DNA from: Oceanospirillaceae bacterium
GTDB lineage: Bacteria > Pseudomonadota > Gammaproteobacteria > Pseudomonadales > Balneatricaceae
Assembly: GCA_003521845.1 (NCBI GenBank)
Contig: DPHB01000062.1
Coordinates: 12,652 to 74,099 of the forward strand
DNA: 61,448 nt
Direction: 5' to 3'
Within the stretch, counting starts at the first letter, position 1. Every line of letters begins with the position of its first letter. Under the pieces are notes generated by a model. It was given only the letters and a program-made list of their open reading frames with translations. It was not told the origin of the DNA and searched no databases. Below are positions 50,001 through 58,112 of the stretch, one piece after another. Position numbers and translations under genes: made by a program.

Positions 50001-50248
50001 ATGACAGGGAGCGGGAAGGTAAAGGAACAGGTAAAGGGGAAGCGCAGAATCAACAACAAGCCGGCTGGGTAATGCTGGCCAGTATGCTGCTGGTGCTATT
50101 GTTAGCATGGCCATTGATGAACTTAATGCAGCAAGTATATTTTCAAGTTTCATTACAGTCCAAGTTGGCACTAGAATTTCAGGCGCAATTGAATGCAGCA
50201 CCCTTAACCACGGTAATACAAGCAGAAAAGGTGGGGCTAGATGAATAA
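49997..50248 (+). CDS. Very short PilX-position protein with pilin-like N-terminal helix
   Basis: The product is 83 residues from a GTG overlapping the pilW stop. A charged leader of 23 residues ends QQAG, then WVMLASMLLVLLLAWPL forms one hydrophobic helix with no Glu at +5. Only about 43 residues follow, so there is no room for the globular domain of typical PilX proteins (about 170-200 residues). The locus position matches pilX. It may be a reduced pilin or a membrane accessory protein. Confidence 0.55.
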   Translation: MNDREREGKGTGKGEAQNQQQAGWVMLASMLLVLLLAWPLMNLMQQVYFQVSLQSKLALEFQAQLNAAPLTTVIQAEKVGLDE

Positions 50249-50660
50249 ACAGCCTGCCCTTAGTCTATCGCGTGGTTTTAGCTTATTAGAGTTGTTATTG
50301 GTATTGGCTTTAGTGTCGGTGCTGGTCGGTTTAGGGGTACCCCAGTGGCAGGGGCAGCAAATTCAGTTGCGGCGGCAGCTAGCTTGGTTGAATTTACAGC
50401 ATATCGCTTTGGCCCATGCCGAATATCAACACCAAGTAGGGGAAATGGCGCCAGACATTGCCAGCTTAGGTGTATCCAATAACGATGTGGCTTATGAATA
50501 TCTATTGCGTTTGGATGAATCGGCTTTCGCTATTGTGGCCACAGTGAGAACGCCTGGGCCACAACAAAACGACCAGGCGTGTTGGCAGTTGGTTTGGCAT
50601 AGTAATGACGGTAACTACGCCCTTGACCATGTAGGTGGGAATAATACCGATTGCCTTTGA
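50241..50660 (+). CDS. pilE: Minor type IV pilin PilE-like
   Basis: The product is 139 residues. The cleavage site is RG|FSLLEL at residue 12 with Glu at +5, followed by LLVLALVSVLVGLGVP. Two Cys near the C-terminus (ACW and DCL) enclose a D-region-like loop. It overlaps the short PilX-position gene by 8 nt and closes the cluster; no pilY1 or major pilin gene is present. Confidence 0.82.
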   Translation: MNKQPALSLSRGFSLLELLLVLALVSVLVGLGVPQWQGQQIQLRRQLAWLNLQHIALAHAEYQHQVGEMAPDIASLGVSNNDVAYEYLLRLDESAFAIVATVRTPGPQQNDQACWQLVWHSNDGNYALDHVGGNNTDCL

Positions 50661-50737
50661 GAAGTTGGGCTAATATCGCGCCTTAAAATAAGGTAAAATC
50701 AAGCGCATACTTTTTAGCTACCTGTGCCAAGCTTACT

Positions 50738-51589
50738 ATGACTATTTCTTCCACCCAAACGGCCATTGTCGCCGCCCTGAAGACCCAGCCTGCGATTGAT
50801 GTTGATGCCGAAATTAGGCGTCGCATCGGCTTTATAAAATCCTATTTGCAGTTCACAGGCCTCAAGCGTCTAGTCTTGGGCTTATCGGGTGGTATTGATT
50901 CAACCACGGCAGGTAAGTTAGCCCAGTTAGCTTGTGATGAATTGAATGCAGAAAGTGCTAGCCATGACTATAGCTTCATTGCTATGCGCCTGCCTTTTAA
51001 AGTGCAAGCCGATGAAGCCGATGCCCAAGCCGCGGCCGATTTTATCCAGCCCAGCCAGTGTGTCACGGTTAACGTGGCACCGGTGGTAGAAGGGATGGAT
51101 GAGGCCTGTAGTGACTTTGTCGCCTCGCAAGACCTGAGCGCTCACAAGCTGGATTTTTCGCGGGGTAATAATAAGGCCCGTGCTCGTATGATGGCGCAGT
51201 TTTATATTGCTAACTTGTCCGATGCCTTAGTATTAGGTACAGATCATAGTGCCGAAGCCATTACTGGATTTTTTACTAAATTCGGTGACGGTGCCTGTGA
51301 CCTGGCGCCCTTGTTTGGCTTGAATAAACGCCAGGTGCGCGCCCTTGCTGCGGCCTTAGGTGCGCCAGAACACCTAGTAATGAAAATACCAACGGCGGAT
51401 TTGGAAGACGATAACCCGCAGCAACCTGACGAAGATTCCTTGGGTGTGTCGTATGATCAGATCGACGATTTCTTGGAAGGCAAAGAAGTCGACCCGGCTG
51501 CGGCAGCCATTTTGGAGCGTCGCTATCAAATTACCGAGCACAAACGACAAGGCCCCGTAACTATCTACTGTGATTGGTATAAAAGTTAA
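50738..51589 (+). CDS. nadE: Ammonia-dependent NAD+ synthetase
   Basis: The product is 283 residues. The ATP pyrophosphatase P-loop SGGIDSTTAG lies near residue 51, and LGTDHSAEAITGFFTKFGDGACDL is the deamido-NAD site. No glutaminase domain is present, so it uses ammonia. It makes NAD from deamido-NAD. It converges on bamD. In Pseudomonas pilSR lies near this position, so the neighbourhood differs. Confidence 0.95.
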   Translation: MTISSTQTAIVAALKTQPAIDVDAEIRRRIGFIKSYLQFTGLKRLVLGLSGGIDSTTAGKLAQLACDELNAESASHDYSFIAMRLPFKVQADEADAQAAADFIQPSQCVTVNVAPVVEGMDEACSDFVASQDLSAHKLDFSRGNNKARARMMAQFYIANLSDALVLGTDHSAEAITGFFTKFGDGACDLAPLFGLNKRQVRALAAALGAPEHLVMKIPTADLEDDNPQQPDEDSLGVSYDQIDDFLEGKEVDPAAAAILERRYQITEHKRQGPVTIYCDWYKS

Positions 51590-51646
51590 AAACATTGAGA
51601 TGTAGCGACCGACCCTGAGGGGTGATTGCGGCCAGCTTGGCGTACT

Positions 51647-52504
51647 CTAATCTGTAGCTTCAGTTTCGTCGTCTTTAAAGACACCAAAAGTCAGCTTATC
51701 AAACCAAGAATCCGGTTGTGATGCTTCTGTTTCACCCGGCTCTTCGGCTTCGGCAAAGTTCTCATCCAATACACGTTGAGCATTGTTGGCGTTGTCTAGC
51801 AGGCCCATTTCTGTGTAGGCAATCACCAATATTTGCAAGGCTGGTTTTACCGCAGGGGTTAACTGGTAGTTTTCGAGAACATATTGGGCGCGGTTGGACG
51901 CGGCAAGCCATGCCTCACGCGACAGGTAATATTCGGCCACATGGATTTCATGCTCGGCCAACAAATTACGTAGGTACACCATGCGTGCTTTGGCATCGGC
52001 AGCATATTGGCTCTGCGGGAAACGTTGTAGCAAGGTGTTAAAGTCAGCAAAGGAGTCACGCATAGCGCCAGGGTCTTTTTTGGCTTTGTCGCTGGCAAGG
52101 TAGTTATCTAAAGCCCCCTTGTTTTCTTCAAAAGCAGTTAAACCTTTTAGGTAGTAGGCGTAGTCTACATGTTCGTGATCTGAGTGTAGGCGAATAAAGC
52201 GTGCCGCCGCTGCTTTGGCGGCAATGGATTGGTTGCTGCGATAGTAAGCGTAGATTAACTCTAGCTGGGCTTGCGCTGAGTAGCGGCCGTAAGGGTAGCG
52301 AGCTTCTAGTGTCTCTAAGTCATCAATGGCAGGAATATAGTTGCCAGAGGCCACCTTGTCCATCGCGTTGGTGTAAAGTTCGGCTTCTGGTAATACAGGC
52401 TCTATTTCTGCAATGGTCTCATTGTTAGAACAAGCACTTAACGTCAACGCTAGGGTTAAGCCAATGGCTGTTTGACGAAATATCTTTGTTGCGCGCTGGT
52501 TCAT
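51647..52504 (-). CDS. bamD: Outer-membrane assembly lipoprotein BamD
   Basis: The product is 285 residues from the ATG giving MNQRATKIF; an upstream ATG adds 19 residues before the signal peptide and is rejected. The lipobox is LSAC. Tetratricopeptide-like repeats follow (YPYGRYSAQAQLELIYAYY, FPQSQYAADAKARM). BamD is the essential partner of BamA in barrel insertion. It has an acidic C-terminal extension. It is divergent from rluD, as in Pseudomonas. Confidence 0.95.
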   Translation of the reverse strand: MNQRATKIFRQTAIGLTLALTLSACSNNETIAEIEPVLPEAELYTNAMDKVASGNYIPAIDDLETLEARYPYGRYSAQAQLELIYAYYRSNQSIAAKAAAARFIRLHSDHEHVDYAYYLKGLTAFEENKGALDNYLASDKAKKDPGAMRDSFADFNTLLQRFPQSQYAADAKARMVYLRNLLAEHEIHVAEYYLSREAWLAASNRAQYVLENYQLTPAVKPALQILVIAYTEMGLLDNANNAQRVLDENFAEAEEPGETEASQPDSWFDKLTFGVFKDDETEATD

Positions 52505-52707
52505 ATATGTATGCCTGTAGTCTGCTATGGCGAAAAGTCTAATTATGGGGTTTTTTGTCACGTGATGAAAGCCTTTATAGGGATGAAGTTAGGTGCATAT
52601 GCCTAGTGTTGGTGGGTATTTGTCTGCTCCTAGGGTATAATTCGCGCCATTATTTCGTTGTTCGGCCAGCGTATGGCAAAGAACAACAATTTTAGGTTTT
52701 GATTTAC

Positions 52708-53682
52708 ATGCACGATATTATATCTTTAGAAGCCGTCGTTGAAGACCAATGGGCCGGTATGCGATTAGACCAGGTTGCTGCTCTTGCGTTCCCTGATTAT
52801 TCGCGTTCACGCTTGAAAACTTGGATTCAAGATGGAGACATCACCGTTGATGGTAAAGTTTTACGTCCACGCGAAAAACTATACGGTGGTGAAAAACTGG
52901 TTGTTGATACCAAAATTGAACGCCAAGAACGTTGGCAGCCACAAGCTATCGAACTCGATGTTGTGTTTGAAGATGAACATATCTTAGTGATAAACAAGCC
53001 TGTGAGCTTAGTCGTGCATCCGGGAGCTGGCAATCACGACGGCACCTTGTTGAATGCTTTGTTGCACCATGCTCCTCAGCTGAATTCTGTACCTAGGGCA
53101 GGTATCGTGCACCGTTTAGACAAAGACACTTCGGGCCTTATGGTCGTAGCAAAAACGATTCCAGCGCAAACTGATCTTGTTGCTCAGCTACAAGAGCGCA
53201 GTATGGGGCGCGAGTATGAGGCTATTGCGCAAGGCGTACTAACCGGTGGTGGCGTGGTAGATGAGCCAATGGCTCGACATTCTCGCAATCGTCTTAAAAT
53301 GGCAGTAGCACCTTTGGGTAAGCCTGCGACGACGCAATATCGTGTATTAAAGCGCTATCGTGCGCATACACATTTACGTTTGAAGTTGGAAACTGGCCGT
53401 ACCCATCAGATTCGTGTACATATGGCGTATATCAATTACCCGTTGTTGGGTGACCCTTTATATGGCGGTCGCCAGCGTTTGCCAAAAGGTTGTGATGAAG
53501 ACTTTTTGGATTGTTTGCGTGATTTTAAACGTCAGGCCTTGTGTGCCAAACGTTTGGAATTAACTCATCCATTCACGCAACAAGACATGGAGTGGGAAGT
53601 ACCTTTGCCAGAAGATATGCAAGAATTGTTAGTTGAGCTAGGCCGAGACAATAAGCTTTGGCAAGAGCAGCAGAACTTCTAA
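52708..53682 (+). CDS. rluD: 23S rRNA pseudouridine synthase RluD
   Basis: The product is 324 residues (326 in E. coli) from the ATG giving MHDIISLEA. An N-terminal S4 domain spans about 17-75. The catalytic Asp lies in HRLDKDTSG near residue 140. It modifies U1911, U1915 and U1917 in helix 69 of 23S rRNA. A TATAAT at 52636 is a likely -10. pgeF overlaps its 3' end. Confidence 0.95.
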   Translation: MHDIISLEAVVEDQWAGMRLDQVAALAFPDYSRSRLKTWIQDGDITVDGKVLRPREKLYGGEKLVVDTKIERQERWQPQAIELDVVFEDEHILVINKPVSLVVHPGAGNHDGTLLNALLHHAPQLNSVPRAGIVHRLDKDTSGLMVVAKTIPAQTDLVAQLQERSMGREYEAIAQGVLTGGGVVDEPMARHSRNRLKMAVAPLGKPATTQYRVLKRYRAHTHLRLKLETGRTHQIRVHMAYINYPLLGDPLYGGRQRLPKGCDEDFLDCLRDFKRQALCAKRLELTHPFTQQDMEWEVPLPEDMQELLVELGRDNKLWQEQQNF

Positions 53683-54437
53683 CATCAACGCTGCCTAGTC
53701 AGCGTTATCTCATCCCCGAGTGGCCAGCGCCAGCCAATGTGCTAGCGGTGGCCAGTAAGCGGGATCTTGTCAAATCTGACGCAAACCCTATGGCGGGTTT
53801 CAACGTAGCGCGCCATGTTGCTGATGATCTACAGCGGGTTGCTAGACACCGCCAGCAATTGCGTCGTGACCTACAGCTCCCTCAAGAACCAGTTTGGCTT
53901 AATCAGGTGCACGGTACCAAGGTGATTAGCCTGCCGTTACCCGAATCTACTGTTGTTGATGCCGATGCCAGCTTTAGTTATCAATCCGGTCAGGCCTGTG
54001 TAGTAATGACGGCAGATTGTTTGCCGGTGCTGTTTTGTGATCGCCAAGGTACGCGCGTTGCGGCGGCCCACGCGGGTTGGCGTGGGCTGGCTGAAGGTGT
54101 ATTGGAAAATACTCTAGCGCTATTTCCTAATCCCCATGAAGTCATGGCGTGGCTGGGGCCTGCCATTGGCCCTCATGCATTTGAAGTGGGTGAGGACGTA
54201 AAGCAGGCCTTTGTTGCAGGTGGCTCTCAAGCAGAGGCTTGCTTTGTTAGGCGTCCCAATATCCCTGGTAAGTACTTGGCTGATTTGTATGCATTGGCTA
54301 GGCTGCGCTTGCAAGGTTGTGGCGTGGAGAGTATTTACGGTGGGCAAGAGTGCACCTTTGTTCAAGAGCAAGAATACTTCTCCCACCGCCGCAATCCAAA
54401 TAGCGGTCGCCAATTGAGCCTGATTAGCTTGCTTTAG
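53658..54437 (+). CDS. pgeF: YfiH/PgeF family purine nucleoside phosphorylase-like (laccase-domain) protein
   Basis: The product is 259 residues from a TTG inside the rluD end; the true start is uncertain because homologues begin near LIPEWPAP. Metal ligands of the family are visible: NQVHGT, TADCLPV and AHAGWRG. Members cleave or deaminate purine nucleosides, and E. coli PgeF edits wrong amino acids in peptidoglycan precursors. rluD-pgeF-clpB is the conserved order. Confidence 0.9.
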   Translation: MARAAELLTSTLPSQRYLIPEWPAPANVLAVASKRDLVKSDANPMAGFNVARHVADDLQRVARHRQQLRRDLQLPQEPVWLNQVHGTKVISLPLPESTVVDADASFSYQSGQACVVMTADCLPVLFCDRQGTRVAAAHAGWRGLAEGVLENTLALFPNPHEVMAWLGPAIGPHAFEVGEDVKQAFVAGGSQAEACFVRRPNIPGKYLADLYALARLRLQGCGVESIYGGQECTFVQEQEYFSHRRNPNSGRQLSLISLL

Positions 54438-54452
54438 GTAAATCTAAAGTAT

Positions 54453-54482
54453 CCCTTGAAGTTCCCCCGTTGACCCTCATAT
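54453..54482 (+). promoter_or_regulatory. Candidate sigma32 heat-shock promoter of clpB
   Basis: CCCTTGAA (54453-54460) is followed after 14 bp by CCTCATAT (54475-54482), which matches the -10 consensus CCCCATNT at all but one fixed position. It lies 120 nt upstream of clpB. Confidence 0.72.
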
Positions 54483-54602
54483 CTTAATGCAACAATAGAT
54501 GTAAGTTAATGGCTAGTCCCCCATGTGCTAACAGCATATACCCGTGATTGGTATTGGTAGCGATACAGCAATGGTACGGCGGCCACATTACGAGGTAATA
54601 CT

Positions 54603-57173
54603 ATGCGATTTGATAAGCTAACTAACCGTTTGCAAGAAGCTATTGGCGAAGCCCAGTCCTTGGCCTTGTCTTTGGATCATCAATTTATCGACCCCGAACA
54701 TATGTTGCAGGCCCTGTTGCAACAACAGGGCAGTTCTGCCCAAAGTTTGTTGGCGCAAGCTGGTGCTGATATATCACAACTACAGGCAGCCCTGCGTAAG
54801 CGCCTAGACGCAAAGGCCCAAGTATCTAATGATCAAGGTGATGTGCACTTTGGCAATAATTTGGTACGCACGTTTAACTTGGCCGACAAGGCTGCGACTA
54901 AAGGTGGTGATCAGTATATTTCGAGTGAACTGGTTATTATGGCACTAGCCCATGATAAGTCTGGTTTAGGTGATATGTTGAGCAAGTGTGGCGTGAAAAG
55001 TACACAGTTAAACAAAGCGATTGAACAAATGCGAGGCGGAGATAAGGTGCAAAGCCAAGGTGCAGAAGAACAACGCCAGGCGTTGGATAAGTATACGGTA
55101 AACCTCAGTGAGCGTGCGGAGCAAGGTAAACTGGACCCGGTTATTGGCCGCGACGATGAAATCCGTCGTGCTATTCAGGTGTTACAGCGCCGTACTAAAA
55201 ATAACCCGGTCATGATTGGTGAGCCTGGGGTAGGTAAAACGGCCATTGTAGAAGGTTTGGCGCAGCGCATTATTAATGGTGAAGTGCCAGAAGGTTTGTT
55301 GAATAAGCAGGTCTTGTCACTGGATATGGGTGCCCTAATTGCCGGTGCCAAGTACCGTGGTGAATTTGAGGAGCGCCTTAAAAGTGTGCTCAATGAATTG
55401 AGCAAGCAGGAAGGCAATATCATCCTCTTTATCGATGAAATTCACACTATGGTAGGTGCCGGTAAAGGTGATGGTGCTATGGATGCGGGCAATATGCTTA
55501 AGCCTGCTTTGGCCCGTGGTGAATTGCATTGCTTGGGGGCCACCACATTAGACGAATACCGTCAGTATATCGAAAAAGATGCAGCACTAGAGCGTCGTTT
55601 TCAAAAGGTTTTGGTTGGTGAGCCGACCGAGCAAGATGCGATTGCTATCTTGCGTGGCCTAAAAGAACGCTATGAACTACACCATGGTGTAGATATCACT
55701 GATTCTGCCATCATTGCCGCAGCACGTTTGTCTTCGCGTTACATTACCGACCGTCAGCTACCCGACAAGGCTATTGACCTGATTGACGAGGCGGCGAGTT
55801 TAATTCGCATGGAAATGGATTCCAAGCCCGAAGTGATGGATAAAATGGAGCGGCGCATGATTCAGTTAAAGATAGAGCGCGAAGCCCTATCCAAAGAAAC
55901 GGATCATGCTGCCGCTGCACGCCTAGACGACTTAAATATAGAGCTAAATGAAATCGAGAAAGAATTTGCCGATTTGGCTGAAATCTGGAAAGCCGAAAAA
56001 GCCTCGGTGCTTGGTGTGCAGCAGGTCAAAGAAGAGCTGGAAAAGGTACGCCAAGAGTTAGAAGTGGCGCGCCGTACTGGTGACCTTGGTCGAATGTCTG
56101 AGTTGCAGTATGGGAAAATTCCAGAGTTGGAGCAAAAGCTGGAACTCGCACAAGTAGCCGAAGACGAAGAAAAGACCCTGTTGCGTAGTAAGGTTGGAGA
56201 AGAAGAAATTGCTGAAGTAGTCGCCCGTTGGACGGGTATACCCGTGAGCCGCATGTTAGCGGGCGAGCGTGAAAAGTTGTTGCAGATGGAGGGTGTGCTG
56301 CATGACCAGGTGATAGGCCAGGATGAGGCAGTTACTTCCGTAGCCAATGCTGTACGTCGATCACGTGCAGGCTTGTCTGACCCGAATCGTCCTAATGGTT
56401 CCTTTTTGTTCTTAGGCCCGACGGGGGTCGGTAAGACAGAGTTGTGCAAAACTTTGGCGAGCTTCTTATTCGATACACAAGAAGCTTTAGTGCGCATTGA
56501 TATGTCCGAGTTTATGGAGAAGCATGCCGTTGCGCGCTTGATCGGTGCACCTCCAGGCTACGTTGGTTACGAAGAAGGTGGCTACCTTACGGAAGCCGTG
56601 CGTCGTCGCCCCTACGCGGTGCTGTTACTAGACGAAGTGGAAAAAGCCCACCCAGATGTGTTTAATATCCTCTTGCAGGTATTAGAAGATGGGCGCCTAA
56701 CAGATGGCCAAGGCCGTACGGTAGATTTCCGTAATACGGTGATCGTCATGACCTCCAATATGGGCTCTGATGTCATCCAAACCATGAATGGCCCAGATGA
56801 GTATGATGCCATGCGTGAGATGGTTATGGGGGTAGTAGGTGCTCACTTTAGGCCTGAATTGCTTAACCGTATTGATGAAGTGGTGGTGTTCCATCCATTG
56901 GGGAAAGAGCATGTTGCGGAGATTGCTCACATCCAATTGCAACGCTTGCGTGAGCGTTTGACGGAGCGTGACCTGGACTTGGTATTGACCGACGAAGCTA
57001 TGCACTTGCTGGTTGAAGACGGTTTTGATCCGGTATACGGTGCGCGACCTTTGAAGCGGGCGATTCAGCGCAATTTAGAAAACCCGCTAGCTCAAGAACT
57101 ATTGGCCGGTAAGTATTTGCCTGGGCAGATTATTCAGGTGGATGTGACAGAGGGTAAGCTGAAGTTTGCCTAG
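54603..57173 (+). CDS. clpB: Disaggregase chaperone ClpB
   Basis: The product is 856 residues (857 in E. coli). An N-terminal Clp domain spans about 1-145. AAA-1 has GEPGVGKT near residue 207. A coiled-coil middle domain covers about 410-525 and AAA-2 has GPTGVGKT near 607. It ends with the C-terminal D2 small domain. ClpB extracts polypeptides from aggregates with DnaK. A heat-shock-type promoter lies upstream. Confidence 0.98.
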   Translation: MRFDKLTNRLQEAIGEAQSLALSLDHQFIDPEHMLQALLQQQGSSAQSLLAQAGADISQLQAALRKRLDAKAQVSNDQGDVHFGNNLVRTFNLADKAATKGGDQYISSELVIMALAHDKSGLGDMLSKCGVKSTQLNKAIEQMRGGDKVQSQGAEEQRQALDKYTVNLSERAEQGKLDPVIGRDDEIRRAIQVLQRRTKNNPVMIGEPGVGKTAIVEGLAQRIINGEVPEGLLNKQVLSLDMGALIAGAKYRGEFEERLKSVLNELSKQEGNIILFIDEIHTMVGAGKGDGAMDAGNMLKPALARGELHCLGATTLDEYRQYIEKDAALERRFQKVLVGEPTEQDAIAILRGLKERYELHHGVDITDSAIIAAARLSSRYITDRQLPDKAIDLIDEAASLIRMEMDSKPEVMDKMERRMIQLKIEREALSKETDHAAAARLDDLNIELNEIEKEFADLAEIWKAEKASVLGVQQVKEELEKVRQELEVARRTGDLGRMSELQYGKIPELEQKLELAQVAEDEEKTLLRSKVGEEEIAEVVARWTGIPVSRMLAGEREKLLQMEGVLHDQVIGQDEAVTSVANAVRRSRAGLSDPNRPNGSFLFLGPTGVGKTELCKTLASFLFDTQEALVRIDMSEFMEKHAVARLIGAPPGYVGYEEGGYLTEAVRRRPYAVLLLDEVEKAHPDVFNILLQVLEDGRLTDGQGRTVDFRNTVIVMTSNMGSDVIQTMNGPDEYDAMREMVMGVVGAHFRPELLNRIDEVVVFHPLGKEHVAEIAHIQLQRLRERLTERDLDLVLTDEAMHLLVEDGFDPVYGARPLKRAIQRNLENPLAQELLAGKYLPGQIIQVDVTEGKLKFA

Positions 57174-57195
57174 TTTTTTATGATAGGTGCAATCC

Positions 57196-57328
57196 CGTCA
57201 TTGCAAGCGCTCATACCCAGTCATTGCGAGCGCACCATTTCCCGTCATTGCGAACGAAGTGAAGCAATCTCTTGCAGACAAAGTGCCAGCGTGCAGAGAT
57301 TGCCATGTCGTTCCTCCTCGCAATGACG
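57196..57328. repeat. GTCATTGCGAG inverted-repeat element, locus C
   Basis: The full element spans 57243-57328 (86 bp). GTCATTGCGAACGAAG on the left is an imperfect inverted copy of the right end, which terminates CTCGCAATGACG, with AATCTC/GAGATT inner arms. Two more left-end motifs lie upstream at 57197 and 57220, spaced 23 and 24 bp. The element lies between clpB and a small convergent gene. Confidence 0.82.
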
Positions 57329-57362
57329 GTGGTTTTAGGTATCTCACCATGACAGATGGTGA

Positions 57363-57629
57363 CTAATAAAGCGCCTTTTCGTCCTTCACAACTTCTTTTA
57401 ACAAATTAATAAACAACTTGTCAGCATCGCTGTGCTCTGCAGGGATTTTTACGTTAGTGGTGTCAGCGATGCGTTGGGCAATTAAGTTGTCGGCATCATC
57501 ATGGTCGATCAGTTCCCGTGCTACGGCTACGGAATGAGGAATGATTTCTGGTTCTACCATGATTTTCTTGAGGAAAATGCGGAGTTCTTCGATGACGCGA
57601 TCGCGGTTGCGAATTTCTATATTGGACAT
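57363..57629 (-). CDS. Small protein of unknown function
   Basis: The product is 88 residues with a good AAGAGG ribosome-binding site 8-9 nt before the ATG, so it is probably real. The protein is highly charged and helical (DRVIEELRIFLKKI; LFINLLKEVVKDEKAL), without membrane segment, signal or Cys. I do not recognise the family. It stands alone between repeat locus C and the ilvI leader. Confidence 0.6.
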   Translation of the reverse strand: MSNIEIRNRDRVIEELRIFLKKIMVEPEIIPHSVAVARELIDHDDADNLIAQRIADTTNVKIPAEHSDADKLFINLLKEVVKDEKALY

Positions 57630-58112
57630 GCGTATTACCTCTTGTCGTATGGGGCGTGAATGGCAATGGTTTACTGTTTGGCAAGTGTCTTTGCTGCGCC
57701 CGCGAGCATGTTTGTTGAATTCTCTTGCACTATACCACTGACGTGGCTAAAAACCATAACTGTTTTAGGTGATTAAGACACTTGTTTTCGTCTTCTAACC
57801 CTTGAAATCAAAGCCTTGGCATGTGAGAATTCACTTCTTTCGGTTGATGCATAATTGAAGTAGGCGATCCCTGCTCATTATGACTCGGTAAGCTGTACAA
57901 ATTCGCTTGTCTGACCTGGCTTAAAGGGCGCTAAAAAAACGCGCGGTTCTTTAAGCGCCATCACCCCGGATAGTTCACCAATGAAGATTGTTGCGGACTA
58001 TCTGCATGCGTCACACGGGCGGGCTACAAGCGCCGTGCGTGGATCTTGACGAATCGTACTTTCAACTCATAAGCGAATAGCTGGTGAAAAGTCACTGGCA
58101 GAGGAATATATA
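57630..58112 (+). other. Long intergenic/leader region upstream of ilvI
   Basis: This 483 bp stretch has no recognisable gene. It contains two alternative stems that share the same 3' strand: GCTTAAAG (57919-57926) can pair with CTTTAAGC (57949-57956), or GGCGCT (57927-57932) with AGCGCC (57954-57959). No branched-chain-amino-acid-rich leader peptide is seen. It may control ilvIH by a structure switch or simply hold promoters I cannot define. Confidence 0.35.

Noticed and set aside
51600..51646. Terminator or palindrome between the convergent nadE and bamD genes
   Set aside because: ACCC-TGA-GGGGT is short, has no T run, and matches the GGGGTCAG family too weakly to count as a copy.
55904..56497. 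A 197-codon minus-strand frame inside clpB
   Set aside because: Ser/Arg-rich shadow of the clpB codon pattern with no ribosome-binding site or known motif.
57981..58049. A 22-codon frame before ilvI as an attenuation leader peptide
   Set aside because: It has only one Ile, two Val and one Leu, has no good ribosome-binding site, and is not followed by a terminator hairpin with a T run.
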